Assembly (NCBI GenBank): GCA_964619885.1
Contig: CAZUGA010000044.1
Span: forward strand, 1-38,537
Direction: 5' to 3'
Source: CAZUGA01 sp964619885
Lineage (GTDB): Bacteria; Pseudomonadota; Gammaproteobacteria; Methylococcales; UBA1147
Length of the DNA stretch: 38,537 nucleotides
In this document: positions 26,100-36,146 of the stretch, piece by piece
Layout: each line of letters opens with the position of its first letter
Position numbering within the stretch: position 1 is the first letter of the stretch
The notes under the pieces: model-generated
The model's input: the letters and a program-made list of their open reading frames with translations, nothing else
What the model was told of the DNA's origin: nothing
Databases searched by the model: none
Made by a program: the position numbers and the translations under genes

Positions 26100-27326
26100 C
26101 TCGGTTCTCCCTCTTGTTACGATTGAGTACTAGTTGATTACTTATTATCAGCGGGACATAAAAACGTCATTCCGCTACCTCTTTCATAGGACTTCGATGA
26201 AGAAACCCCGTGTTACTGCAGCTCGTATTAAAATTAGACCTATCTATTAATTTCAGCACATAATTTCCTGACGTTGATTCTACTAAAGCGCCAAGACCTG
26301 TACACGCCCAATCTATTCTTACGCCAAATCATCACTGCTTCGACAAAGTTACCGATTACCCTTACTCAATCCGAATTAACCCATAGTTCGTAGACAATCC
26401 GGCCGGGGAATACTCGATGCCAAACTGGCATCCCTCGAAAACCTAACAATCGTAGACCCACCATGTTAGCCAACATCCGTTGGTCGCACAAAAAGACCGT
26501 GTAGAAATCAATTATGAGTTTCATTGCTGAGATCAGCATGCGATGCATGGATAGGAAAATCACCGCCCAATACCGGAATGATAGATGATAGACAGAATCT
26601 CGAAAATTGCACTGTACCGCTAACCTTCCAAAACCGTATTCTGCTCCCGGCCAAAATGTCGAAATAGGCAGTGGCGATCACTGCTGGAGGCATTGTTAAT
26701 TATTTTCGGCAAATACTCAACTTTTTTATTTTTCTACGGTCCCTTAGATGTTCAGTAGGTTCAAGCGATTACTAGTCAATGCTCGGATAACATGCAAACT
26801 TTATAAATATACAAAGAGCTCTGATCTCAACCTCAATCACTATGCAATTATTGTTCTAATGAAAACTATTCACGCAACGCCAACAAAAGAACAGGCATCC
26901 CTTCTCCAGCCTGTTCCCAAGCGACCGAACAGTAACTCCAAAAGTCGCCCCCCGAAGCCTTGACCAATTATCTTCAATGGATTGGATATCCCTAGTTTTA
27001 GTATGTGTGATGCTATACTTTGAGAAGTACCATTGGGGAAGATAAGCTAAGTCTGTAATTAGCACTAATAACGCAAATTTGAAGGCCTGCTTATAAAATT
27101 TGATGTCAAAATATTGGAGTCTGATCAGAGTATCTGACGCGTTGTACCATCAATAGTGAGCTTGCTTGCTAAAATTTGGGGATTTTACGCAATCTAGCTT
27201 GTTTGCTATGCAAACAAACGTCTAACAAAGCAACAAATTATTTGCCGAAAACTCAAATAAACAATTAGCCCTATTCGCTTATCGCAATTCAAAAATCAGC
27301 CAATCAATCTCCGACCTAAATTCGAA
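26100..27326. other. 1.2 kb without a recognisable gene
   Basis: Only frames of about 60-71 codons occur on either strand, with no motif and no convincing ribosome binding site. The part next to 26100 should carry the promoter of the small leftward gene, and the last few hundred bases the promoter of the second GGDEF-EAL gene. The middle (about 26350-26960) may be a decayed gene, but I could not match its translations to any family. Confidence 0.45.
27199..27217. repeat. short perfect inverted repeat upstream of the second GGDEF-EAL gene
   Basis: The arms TTGTTTGC and GCAAACAA enclose TAT. It lies about 110 bases before the start of the gene at 27327 and could be an operator or a small hairpin in the leader. 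No U-run follows on the plus strand. Confidence 0.35.
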
Positions 27327-29672
27327 ATGAAAATCTTACTTAGCAACCGGTTTAACAGGACGTTCCGGTTGATAGTGTTTTTTCTATTGGGATTTGGCCT
27401 AGTTGTCCTTTCCTTAGTCGGTATTCCAGAATTATTGCTGGCCGCGTTCGAAGATCCAAAAGCAGCTTTTAATATTGGTTTGCCTGCAATTTTGATGGGC
27501 TTATTGGCAATTCTGTATTTCGGTTCGCCCACTAATAACCGTAAACCCTTAGTCCCCGAAAAGATCGAGACACTACCAGCAGCACCCACCGAATTACCGA
27601 CGCCAGTCCAATCCATAGACAAAGCAAATGTCATCATCTTGCGAATAGGTCCGCATGGTCACATCAATGGCATTAACAAATTCACCGAAGATTTTTTGGG
27701 ATTTTCCAGTCAGTCTATAGTTGGGCATAAATTGATCGGCACATTGGTCCCGGAAGTCGAAAGCACCGGACGAAATCTTAGCGAATTTTTTCGCCGACTA
27801 CGGCTTCATCCTCGAAAATACCCGCATCACGACTGTGAACTGATTACCGGTGATGGGTCCAAAGTCTGGGTGTGTTGGGTTAACCAGCCTATCTTCAATG
27901 AAAACAATGAACTAGTAGAGATACTGTTGATAGGTCATGATATTACCGAAAGAAAGTCCAAAGAGCGCAAATTACTCCTTACGGCGTCAGTATTCGATTA
28001 CAGTATCGAAGGGATTTTGATTACGGATCCTACTGGTCGCATATTACGGGTAAACAAAGCTTTTACAAAAATCACCGGTTTCTCCGCGAACAGTGTTGCT
28101 GGAAAAACATTGGCTATATTTAGCTCCGGGCGCCACAACCAAAAGTATTTTGATCAGCTATGGGCAACGCTTACAACTAATGGTTTATGGCAGGGCGAGA
28201 TTTGGAATAGACGAATAACAGGAGAAATGTTTCCGGCATGGCTAAATCTTAGCGTTGTTAAAAATAAAACCGGGGCTACGACTCATTGCATTGGACTCCT
28301 GACCGATATAACGGATAAAAAACTATTCGAGCAACGAATACAACAACTCGCATTTTTCGATGAACTTACGCAATTACCCAACCGAGTTTTATTTCTAGAT
28401 CGTCTGTCCCAAATTGTAGTCAAAGCTAATCGAGAAAAGATGTTGATTCCGCTTTTGTATATCAACCTTAATCGGTTTAAGGCGATCAACGATTCGTTAG
28501 GGCACGAGCAAGGTGATTTATTGCTCAAATTGGTTGCTGAACGCTTGAAGCACTGCGTACGGGAATCAGACACCATCGGGCGTTTTGGTGGCGATGAATT
28601 TACCATTATTGTGGAGCCGGTAAACAACCAGGATGAACTGGTCCGCATCGGTGCTCGAATCGCAAAAAGTATCGTTGAAACCATGTTGCGGCCCTACGAT
28701 TTAAACGGCTATGAAGCCTTTATCTCGGCAAATATCGGCATCGTTTCATTTCCGCAAGATGGTAGAAATCCAAACGAACTGATGAAAAATGCCGATACAG
28801 CGGTAACTCATGCCAAACGGCAAGGACCAAACCAATACTTGTTCTACGAATCGAACATGAATGCCACAGCCATGAAGCGCATGCAAATGGCGACAGATAT
28901 GCACAAAGCCTTGGAAAAAGGCGAATTCGAACTGCACTATCAACCCACGTTGGACATCGAAAGCGGTCGTATTAATGGAGCCGAAGCGCTAATACGCTGG
29001 CACCATTCGAGTATGGGTACAATTTACCCTTTAGAATTCATACCGCTGGCTGAAGAAACCGGCTTGATTATACCCCTAAGCGAATGGATATTTGCCGAAG
29101 CCATTCGACAGGCCAAGGAATGGCATGATGCTGGTATTCAGCCGTTTCGGATCGCCATCAACATGTCGGCTCACAACTTACGATCCAAGGAATTACTCCA
29201 CTTCATCTCACGAATGCTAGAGGAGATAGACATTTCCGCTGATTCCGTAGCGCTTGAACTTACCGAGAGTATTTTCATGACGGATGTCACCGGAATTAAG
29301 TCAGTGTTGACCCAACTGGACGATATCGGAATCCAATTATTGATAGACGATTTTGGTACCGGATATTCTTCCTTATCTCGCCTCAAGGAATTGCCCGCGC
29401 ATACGCTTAAAATCGACCGTTCATTCGTACACGATGTTCCCGATAATATAGATAATAAAAGTCTGGTGACCGCGATGATAGCAATGGCACACAGCCTAAA
29501 CATGAAAGTTATCGCCGAGGGTATAGAAACAGAACAGCAACTGGATTTCTTAATGGGCCAAGGCTGCGACGAGGTTCAAGGTTATCTGATCAGCCGCCCT
29601 ATTCCCGCAGAACAATTTAGAAAAATGATCGTTGGGGCAAATCGCACATTTCAGCCACACGTAGTAGATTGA
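27327..29672 (+). CDS. membrane PAS-PAS-GGDEF-EAL protein, cyclase motif altered
   Basis: This is a 781-residue inner-membrane signalling protein. Two hydrophobic segments lie at about 13-33 and 48-66, followed by PAS domains at about 100-207 and 217-329. The GGDEF domain (about 337-505) keeps GGDEF at 421-425 and the I-site RESD at 412-415, but the metal-binding Asp of the DxD motif is Asn (YINLNRFKAIND, Asn380), so cyclase activity is doubtful. The EAL domain (about 525-770) is complete: HYQP, EAL at 553-555, NMS, LELTES, DDFGTGYSS, LKID, AEGIET and QGY. It is therefore probably a phosphodiesterase whose degenerate GGDEF may sense GTP or c-di-GMP. The start has no clear ribosome binding site. 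The gene is monocistronic. Confidence 0.92.
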   Translation: MKILLSNRFNRTFRLIVFFLLGFGLVVLSLVGIPELLLAAFEDPKAAFNIGLPAILMGLLAILYFGSPTNNRKPLVPEKIETLPAAPTELPTPVQSIDKANVIILRIGPHGHINGINKFTEDFLGFSSQSIVGHKLIGTLVPEVESTGRNLSEFFRRLRLHPRKYPHHDCELITGDGSKVWVCWVNQPIFNENNELVEILLIGHDITERKSKERKLLLTASVFDYSIEGILITDPTGRILRVNKAFTKITGFSANSVAGKTLAIFSSGRHNQKYFDQLWATLTTNGLWQGEIWNRRITGEMFPAWLNLSVVKNKTGATTHCIGLLTDITDKKLFEQRIQQLAFFDELTQLPNRVLFLDRLSQIVVKANREKMLIPLLYINLNRFKAINDSLGHEQGDLLLKLVAERLKHCVRESDTIGRFGGDEFTIIVEPVNNQDELVRIGARIAKSIVETMLRPYDLNGYEAFISANIGIVSFPQDGRNPNELMKNADTAVTHAKRQGPNQYLFYESNMNATAMKRMQMATDMHKALEKGEFELHYQPTLDIESGRINGAEALIRWHHSSMGTIYPLEFIPLAEETGLIIPLSEWIFAEAIRQAKEWHDAGIQPFRIAINMSAHNLRSKELLHFISRMLEEIDISADSVALELTESIFMTDVTGIKSVLTQLDDIGIQLLIDDFGTGYSSLSRLKELPAHTLKIDRSFVHDVPDNIDNKSLVTAMIAMAHSLNMKVIAEGIETEQQLDFLMGQGCDEVQGYLISRPIPAEQFRKMIVGANRTFQPHVVD

Positions 29673-30048
29673 ATGCTGCTCGCTATACGGCCAACCAGTC
29701 TGCTGCCAAATAATACTGGCCATAAAATCTGAAATTTTAGCAGTCATTCAGCAGGTTCCTGCAAAACTGCTTTGTACACACTATCCACCCAAGTTTTTCA
29801 AGCCGTAGCGCCCTCTTTCGAAACGGTAGCGAACAACTTCTATTACTTTTATCAGATCAATACATTGGTGATTCCCGACCATTCAACCGGTTAAAATATT
29901 ACTCCGTTATTGATAATTTCAATTCCTTCAATTATCTATTTACGGGTTACAATAACATTCCCAAAAAACGGCGCATACTCACCGAACTAGTATCGCCGAT
30001 AACAAGACCAAAAACATCGCTATCAATCACAATATTTTGCACCTAAAG
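29673..30048. other. intergenic region between the GGDEF-EAL and GT4 genes
   Basis: About 375 bases lie here. I see no terminator with a U-run and no open frame of note. The promoter for the glycosyltransferase pair must lie here because both neighbours are rightward. Confidence 0.4.
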
Positions 30049-31170
30049 ATGCCCGAAAAGCGTAAATACAGCTATCTAGAAATTCGCCATGATGCGATCG
30101 GACTCTTAGAAATCTCAAACCAGTACACTATGGCCTTCGACACTGAGCGATTCACAAGAACCGTAGCAATATTGCAAGGACAACATAATGATGCATGCGC
30201 TGCGCGAATTCCTGCTGACAACGTGATTTTCCTGGACATTCCATCGCTAAGAGGCCTAAATTTAAAAGCGGTCTTTCGATTATTCAGTCTATGCAAACAA
30301 TATCGTGTCAGCCACCTGCTCGCACATCGATACAAACCTGCTTTCATCGCGGGACTGGTCGCTTTGTTGTATAAACCGAACGCGGTTTTTGCGGTATTAC
30401 ACGGCAATCGCCAATTCGATCGACCAGGTCGCAAATTAGCAGCAAGGCTGATTTTCTGGACGTCTAATTTTAAGCTGATAGGTGTATCTCAAACAACCCG
30501 TGCGGATATCACGCGACGATTGCCTGGTAAATCTCCAAAAGACATTATCGCCATACCCAATTGCATTGATGTCGCGAAAACTCAAGAGCAACTTCTCGAT
30601 CGGCAGGACGCTCAAAAACAACTGAATATCCAGAACGACCGATTCGTATTTGGCCATATCGGTCGTCTATCCCCAGCCAAAGATCAACTGACTCTATTGC
30701 GCGGGTTTAAAGCGGCGAAAAATCAAATGCCTGATAGTACATTAATCATAGTAGGCGGAGGCCGGTTGGAAACAACACTTAAAGACGAAGCGAAAAGACT
30801 ACAAATTGACACCGATGTTATTTTTACCGGACCTATAAACAATGCCTGGCGATTAATGAAAGGATTTGATTGTTTTGTCGCGACGTCTGTGACAGAAGGT
30901 TTTGGCCTAGTCATTGTCGAATCGATGGTAGCGAAAATCCCATTGATCGCCACCGACATTGGAAGCTTCAACGAAATAGCCGGTCAAGCTGTTGACTTGG
31001 TGCCCTGCGGAGACCATATACAGGTCGGCAACCGCATGGTTGAGTTATACAACATGCCGAAATCAGACCGGGTAGCACTCGGAAATTTACTATTCCAGCG
31101 AGTACAGCAAGAATTTTCTGTCCCAAGATTCCGCCAACGGATACAAAAACTATACAATTCGACCCTATGA
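30049..31170 (+). CDS. GT4-family glycosyltransferase
   Basis: This is a cytoplasmic GT-B-fold glycosyltransferase of 373 residues. The C-terminal donor-binding half has GHIGRLSPAKDQ, a GGG turn in LIIVGGGRLE, and the E-x7-E motif in EGFGLVIVE. The N-terminal half includes a HGNRQFDRPGRK segment. GT4 enzymes transfer sugars from nucleotide donors to lipid or polysaccharide acceptors. The ATG at 30049 is preferred; a TTG four codons upstream is also open, and neither has a good Shine-Dalgarno sequence. The stop overlaps the start of the next glycosyltransferase in ATGA, so both are coupled. The pair suggests lipopolysaccharide core or another cell-surface glycan. Confidence 0.88.
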   Translation: MPEKRKYSYLEIRHDAIGLLEISNQYTMAFDTERFTRTVAILQGQHNDACAARIPADNVIFLDIPSLRGLNLKAVFRLFSLCKQYRVSHLLAHRYKPAFIAGLVALLYKPNAVFAVLHGNRQFDRPGRKLAARLIFWTSNFKLIGVSQTTRADITRRLPGKSPKDIIAIPNCIDVAKTQEQLLDRQDAQKQLNIQNDRFVFGHIGRLSPAKDQLTLLRGFKAAKNQMPDSTLIIVGGGRLETTLKDEAKRLQIDTDVIFTGPINNAWRLMKGFDCFVATSVTEGFGLVIVESMVAKIPLIATDIGSFNEIAGQAVDLVPCGDHIQVGNRMVELYNMPKSDRVALGNLLFQRVQQEFSVPRFRQRIQKLYNSTL

Positions 31171-32195
31171 CTGTTGCCAATTGTATTCCGCTGTCTGCGG
31201 CGAAAAAAATCTTGTTATTGGGCGCCGGGCGCGTTGGGGATATGTTATTCGCGACACCGGCAATCAAAATGTTACGCGACATAAAACCAGAAGCACGAAT
31301 TGATATTATCGTGTTTTCACTGCTTTCGCAGGACGTTATGGCGTACAACCCTGCAATAGACAATATTTACGTATCGCCCAATCGCTGGAAAATAAAACGC
31401 CTTGCTGAAAATTACGATATCGCCGTAGCCGTGCACGAAAGCCGTGAAATTCAGCAAATAGCTCGATATTTTCGCAACACACAACTCTATAATCGGGACA
31501 CCATGGGCGCTCCCATGCATATGAAAATGTTCCCGGTAAATTTTCTACGTCAACTATTGGAAAATCCGAAATTAGCCTATCCCGAATCTTACCTTATATT
31601 TCCGCAACCAGAGCACTATTCCCACATGCAAGATTTACTCGTCGGTCTGGGAGCAAAACTCGGCCAGGACATTCTGATTTGCTGCCACATGGGGTGTAAG
31701 CGCGTCGCACAGCGAGGGTCTCGCTGGTTCAAAGGAAAAAATATTGCTGGAGACACAAAATGCTGGGAATTTGGAAACTACGCACAACTGGCACAGCGGT
31801 TGGCGGAACAGCGACCGGATATTAAACTGGTATTGACCGGCACCCGCGGCGAGCAACGCATCGCCAAGGAATACTTGTCGGGACTACCCAATATAATCGA
31901 TATCATCGGTCAAACTTCCGTGTTGAACCTCGCTGCGTTGATGGAAATATGCCAAATGTTTTTATCCGCGAATACCGGCCCACTGCATATTGCCTGCGCC
32001 ACCGAAATTCCATTGGTAACGCTTATCGGCAAGCATGATCCGGAAGTGTACGGTCCGTCCCCGCAAGCGCCTCATCGCGTTGTGCTTAGAAAATCAAATT
32101 CGGTCGATGATATTTCAGTGGATGAAGTATATTCGGCACTGATGGCAAATTTGCCAATATCGAGCCATTTAGTTACCGACTCATTTAATACTTGA
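31167..32195 (+). CDS. GT9-family glycosyltransferase (heptosyltransferase-like)
   Basis: This is a 342-residue protein of the heptosyltransferase family, which transfers heptose from ADP-heptose onto lipopolysaccharide core. Family motifs are KKILLLGAGRVGDMLFATPAI near the N-terminus and SANTGPLHIACATEIPLVTLIG near the C-terminus, followed by the GPSPQAP segment seen before the end of the fold. It is coupled to the GT4 gene by an ATGA overlap. Only 20 bases separate its stop from the stop of the leftward dihaem gene. Which acceptor it uses is unknown; it may act in the core or in a variant glycolipid. Confidence 0.86.
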   Translation: MTVANCIPLSAAKKILLLGAGRVGDMLFATPAIKMLRDIKPEARIDIIVFSLLSQDVMAYNPAIDNIYVSPNRWKIKRLAENYDIAVAVHESREIQQIARYFRNTQLYNRDTMGAPMHMKMFPVNFLRQLLENPKLAYPESYLIFPQPEHYSHMQDLLVGLGAKLGQDILICCHMGCKRVAQRGSRWFKGKNIAGDTKCWEFGNYAQLAQRLAEQRPDIKLVLTGTRGEQRIAKEYLSGLPNIIDIIGQTSVLNLAALMEICQMFLSANTGPLHIACATEIPLVTLIGKHDPEVYGPSPQAPHRVVLRKSNSVDDISVDEVYSALMANLPISSHLVTDSFNT

Positions 32196-32215
32196 GTGCC
32201 GTCCAATCACAAGAG

Positions 32216-34375
32216 TTACAGCGTTTTTACATACTCTATAATCGCACTGCATTCTTCAGAGCTAAACTTGGGCCCAATTACACCCTTCTTCTGCTTCGAA
32301 TAATGCTTGTCCGGATCATATTCAGAACTAAAATTATGCCCGCTATTGCTATTTGCCATTAGCGTTGTGTCGAGAATAAAATAACCTTGCTCAGTATAAA
32401 GCCGGTTATTGTCCAGATATTTCTGCGCTTTGGTATCGAATTTATCAGGCTGCTTCAAACCTACATCCTTGGCGTCAAATTCAAGATGACCCAATTGCAC
32501 AAACCGGGGTCTTTCTTCCTCGGTTCGGCATAGCAAGTCTTTGATGGTTGGGACGGAACCATTATGCAAAAAGGGTGCTGTAGCCCAGACGCCATTTAAT
32601 GGCCTCGCTTTATAACCTTTGCCCGCCTGTAAGCAGTTCGGTCGTTCACCCAAAAAACCATCTTTCAGTTCATCGTCATCAATACCATTTTCTTCAAACC
32701 AAGCATCTATGGTTTGTTGTACGAGGGCACCTAACGCGTAAGCAAAGCTAATATCTCCGCCATCCTTAACCTCAATATCGTCCACCAAATACACCGGCCC
32801 ATCTTGGTTAAACAGTTCATTTCTGTAGATTTGATTTGCGTCCCGACCACATATCTTCTTATCGATGCCCAATCCATTTTTAATCTGAGCTATAGGCCCT
32901 TGTGTATCACCCGCCGTATTAACCGTCCGTGTAGTTAATACATTGCCCTGAGCTGGGTCCGTACCGATCTGTTTTTCTGGAATGATTTTCAGCTTCAACA
33001 CACTGCCCTTGGTTTGTTTGGGCTCGCCATTTTGCAGGTATTCTATAGGCCCTATGTATTCCGCCAAAGCTGGATCACCGACTACCGGTAAATGACATCC
33101 TTGGCAACGATCTTTATATAGAGCCTTACCTTGAATATATTTCGGATTATTTCTATCTATCTCGGTCAAAAACCAGTTCGGTGCGGTTAACCCCTGGTTG
33201 AATTGCTGACCCTTCAAAAAATCTTCCAGCCATACCAGATTCGCCATTGGTATCGATGAATCATATCGATTTGCGTTTTTGGGTGACGTCATACTAACGT
33301 GCGCGTTGACCCCCATCGCTTCACCGGCATTGCGAACCAAAGGTCTCATAATAGAACCATCGTATTGCACCCATTCAAACCAGGGTGAGGTCCAGATATG
33401 CGGATAATTTACCGGCGCGTTTATGGGTTGGTAATTTTCCCGGATACCTACATTTTTAGAAAATACTTGATTGCCTATTCGATTTAATGCATCAAGACGG
33501 CTAAAACCTTCTTGTACCTCGACAATATCGGCCGTTTTCTGCGCGGCTTCGACAACATTGGCTAAACTCGCAGCCAATGCCACTTTTCCGCCAGCACTAT
33601 ATTGAGAACCCAACACCTTTCTCGCGAATCGATCAAATCGGTTATCAAAAAATGGAATCTTGCTAGAAATTGCAGTTTGGCCTAATGTGGCGCCAATAGC
33701 TGCGGTAAGCAATCCCAAATCCGTAGTCGCCGGGCCACCTTCGATAACATACTCTTTGGCTGAATCTCCATCTCCATAAATGAAATGGCTGGTATGGCAA
33801 GCCGCACAACTAAAACCAATGCCCTCCGTATTCGTTGGATAACCCGCTATGTTCAGCGAGCCCGTTTTTGCAAAACCAACTGGTAATCCATCTGGATTAT
33901 GAACCGGATCCGCGGGACTACGAATAAAACCAAAACGTAATAGATAGTGATTATCGCTAAACGCTTCATTCTCAGACGAGAACAAGCTACTAGAGATAAA
34001 CGACCAGATCGATGAATCTGGCTGCTCCAAATGAATAAACCATTCATAGGGGATCGGTAATGTCGACGTACCTTGAGAAATGTGATGGTATTTTTGGGTG
34101 TCGTAGCTTACTTTCGCGTGGCTGCCCCCCCAATTCTGATCGGGCCAATATTGCTCTATCCACTGACCTTTGCTATTAACAACCTGTAATTCGGGCAAAT
34201 TGGGAGGTGTTAAAGCTTCACCAATACTTTTTAATTTGCTGCTGGAAAACACCGACAGCAATCCAATGATCAAAATAATCCAAAACCAACGACCTTTATT
34301 GCGTCCGAAATTGCGCTTCTTGTAGCGCCCGCTATAAACAAATTCGCGTATTCTGGATTGAATACCAGTACTCAT
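32216..34375 (-). CDS. RoxA-like large dihaem cytochrome c (peroxidase/oxygenase superfamily)
   Basis: This is a 719-residue protein with an N-terminal membrane segment (about 30-46), so the bulk is periplasmic. Two haem-binding motifs, CAACH (about 190-194) and CQGCH (about 424-428), are spaced as in rubber oxygenase RoxA rather than in 350-residue cytochrome c peroxidases. LNGVWATAPFLHNGSVPT near residue 600 is the shared motif of this superfamily. Members either reduce peroxides or insert oxygen into unsaturated chains. The lipoxygenase gene lies upstream on the same strand with a gap of about 100 bases, so an oxidised lipid may be its substrate. I chose the ATG at 34375 over a TTG five codons upstream; GGGGGT lies about seven bases before it. 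Confidence 0.82.
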   Translation of the reverse strand: MSTGIQSRIREFVYSGRYKKRNFGRNKGRWFWIILIIGLLSVFSSSKLKSIGEALTPPNLPELQVVNSKGQWIEQYWPDQNWGGSHAKVSYDTQKYHHISQGTSTLPIPYEWFIHLEQPDSSIWSFISSSLFSSENEAFSDNHYLLRFGFIRSPADPVHNPDGLPVGFAKTGSLNIAGYPTNTEGIGFSCAACHTSHFIYGDGDSAKEYVIEGGPATTDLGLLTAAIGATLGQTAISSKIPFFDNRFDRFARKVLGSQYSAGGKVALAASLANVVEAAQKTADIVEVQEGFSRLDALNRIGNQVFSKNVGIRENYQPINAPVNYPHIWTSPWFEWVQYDGSIMRPLVRNAGEAMGVNAHVSMTSPKNANRYDSSIPMANLVWLEDFLKGQQFNQGLTAPNWFLTEIDRNNPKYIQGKALYKDRCQGCHLPVVGDPALAEYIGPIEYLQNGEPKQTKGSVLKLKIIPEKQIGTDPAQGNVLTTRTVNTAGDTQGPIAQIKNGLGIDKKICGRDANQIYRNELFNQDGPVYLVDDIEVKDGGDISFAYALGALVQQTIDAWFEENGIDDDELKDGFLGERPNCLQAGKGYKARPLNGVWATAPFLHNGSVPTIKDLLCRTEEERPRFVQLGHLEFDAKDVGLKQPDKFDTKAQKYLDNNRLYTEQGYFILDTTLMANSNSGHNFSSEYDPDKHYSKQKKGVIGPKFSSEECSAIIEYVKTL

Positions 34376-34475
34376 AAGTCTAACCCCCAATAAAACCCGT
34401 GGTCGGTGTTTGATTAAAAATTTTGATAGCTGTATTGATGACTAAAACTAGATTCGAATAGGTAGCCGAATTCAC

Positions 34476-36146
34476 TCAAGCCGTGACTCCGTTCGGGATA
34501 TGCTCTGGATCCATAAATGGATACCGCATAGCGGTGTCCTTGTATTTTTCGCTGTGCGCAGCCGAAAGCTTGTTAAGCTTTTGCTGATAATTTTCGATCA
34601 CCGCAACGGCCGACTCGTCGAATAATTTCAGCTCGTATTCGCCGATGCGATTCACTTTAAAATCCACCACGTAATAAATCATCGCCTGCTGGAAGGCCAT
34701 ATTAAAGCGCGGAAAAAATTCCAATAGCGTTTTGTCGGTCACATCTTGTCCGGGTAACGGTAGCGGCTGCTGATACAACGACAGCGGCATGTTCGGCACG
34801 AACTGCGCATAGGTATGCTGTGGATAGTGGATCGCCGAATGATGCGCCGTGGCGGTAAATATAATCTGCCCAATGGTCTCGGCCACTTCCGAAACGGTTT
34901 GAAACTGCTCTGGAAAGTCATTCAAGCCGCACATACCTTGCTCTCGGCTGCCAGTCAGTTCGTGCGCCCAGGCTTGCAGTTCGTGGTCGTCAATCACGTC
35001 TTGATCGTCCTTGTAGTAGACGTCGACGTATTCCCGGGTAAATTCTTGTATCGTGTTCCACAAAGGCCATCCGTCATCCCGGTACGGATAATTCAGCTTC
35101 GAATTTTCCACGTGACGCCGTTTCAAATCATTCGGAAACGCGCGCTCGCGAAACTTGAAGTTGGCCATCCCCTGCCCCATGAACTTAACCAGCCCCGGAT
35201 TATCTGGTGGAAACATTTTTCCGTAGCTCGGTACGGTTCCGTCCTTGTCGGGCTCGTATAGCGGGTGCACATTGATGTTTAACGTGTATTGCAAATGTGG
35301 ATCCAACAGCGCCAATAATGGGTGATACATACCCAATTGCCGGTACGAGACCATGATGATCGATTCCATAACATAATGGATATCCACAGCGTGCGTGATC
35401 AGATCGTGAACCGTGCCATCGGCGGCTTGAATACAGCTCCGCGCCAACTTCCACTGTTGTTTATCCGGAGGCGTAATGATTGGATTTTCCGAGCTGGTTG
35501 GTTGAGTGACGTCCAATTGGATCGCGACCGGCTTCAGGTTGCCGTCATCTTGTAGCATTAGCAACGCAATCGGTGCGGTCAGATATTTTTGCGATCCGTC
35601 AACCTCGCCCAAACTTTCAGTCAACGGCTTCACAGATTCATAATTGACCATATAAAGCCGGTCGCCGCTCAAAGCCTGTGTATATTCTTCCGGGGAAATC
35701 GAAAGTCCCTCGGGATTAACCTTAAAATTTTTGGGTAACGGATTTTGCGCGTTAACGCCTTGCAGCATCACCGGATTCGCACCAGCCACGCATTGGCGGC
35801 CGAAATACAGGTCACCCCAAAAATCTTTGCGAAACTCCGGATCCGGAAACCGAGAATGCGGGAAAAAAATATAGTCATCAAAACTTTCAAACGGTTTGCC
35901 CAACCAGCGATGCTTAATAGTTTTCCACAACAATGATGGCAAACTTGGGATCAACCCGGCTATATTGCGAAACAATTGATACTTGTAATACCAACCCGGT
36001 TTCTCACAGTCGGGTAATTGATTGATGGTTGCAATATAGCCATCGTAAGTCAGGCTATACGCATATTTCTCTCGCATCTCCTGTAGATGATTTTTGCGTC
36101 CAGATGGATCCGTGTCGTGTTGCGGCAGCAACAATGCGGTGGGCAT
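34476..36146 (-). CDS. bacterial lipoxygenase-family protein
   Basis: This 556-residue protein has no signal peptide. It carries the lipoxygenase iron-binding helix, VHDLITHAVDIHYVMESIIMVSY, with His252 and His257 in the places of the family's first two ligands, followed by YHPLLALLDPHLQYTLNIN. The second helix, TATAHHSAIHYPQH, provides His436 and His440, where other lipoxygenases have His and Asn. The chain ends IPNGVTA, while the usual end is an Ile whose carboxylate binds iron; here it is Ala. Lipoxygenases dioxygenate polyunsaturated fatty acids. AAGGAGTT lies five bases before the ATG, a strong ribosome binding site. The dihaem gene follows in the same direction, so the two are probably one transcript. 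Confidence 0.85.
   Translation of the reverse strand: MPTALLLPQHDTDPSGRKNHLQEMREKYAYSLTYDGYIATINQLPDCEKPGWYYKYQLFRNIAGLIPSLPSLLWKTIKHRWLGKPFESFDDYIFFPHSRFPDPEFRKDFWGDLYFGRQCVAGANPVMLQGVNAQNPLPKNFKVNPEGLSISPEEYTQALSGDRLYMVNYESVKPLTESLGEVDGSQKYLTAPIALLMLQDDGNLKPVAIQLDVTQPTSSENPIITPPDKQQWKLARSCIQAADGTVHDLITHAVDIHYVMESIIMVSYRQLGMYHPLLALLDPHLQYTLNINVHPLYEPDKDGTVPSYGKMFPPDNPGLVKFMGQGMANFKFRERAFPNDLKRRHVENSKLNYPYRDDGWPLWNTIQEFTREYVDVYYKDDQDVIDDHELQAWAHELTGSREQGMCGLNDFPEQFQTVSEVAETIGQIIFTATAHHSAIHYPQHTYAQFVPNMPLSLYQQPLPLPGQDVTDKTLLEFFPRFNMAFQQAMIYYVVDFKVNRIGEYELKLFDESAVAVIENYQQKLNKLSAAHSEKYKDTAMRYPFMDPEHIPNGVTA

Noticed and set aside
26366..26963. Several short frames on both strands
   Set aside because: None has a ribosome binding site or a recognisable motif; I could not identify a parent family.
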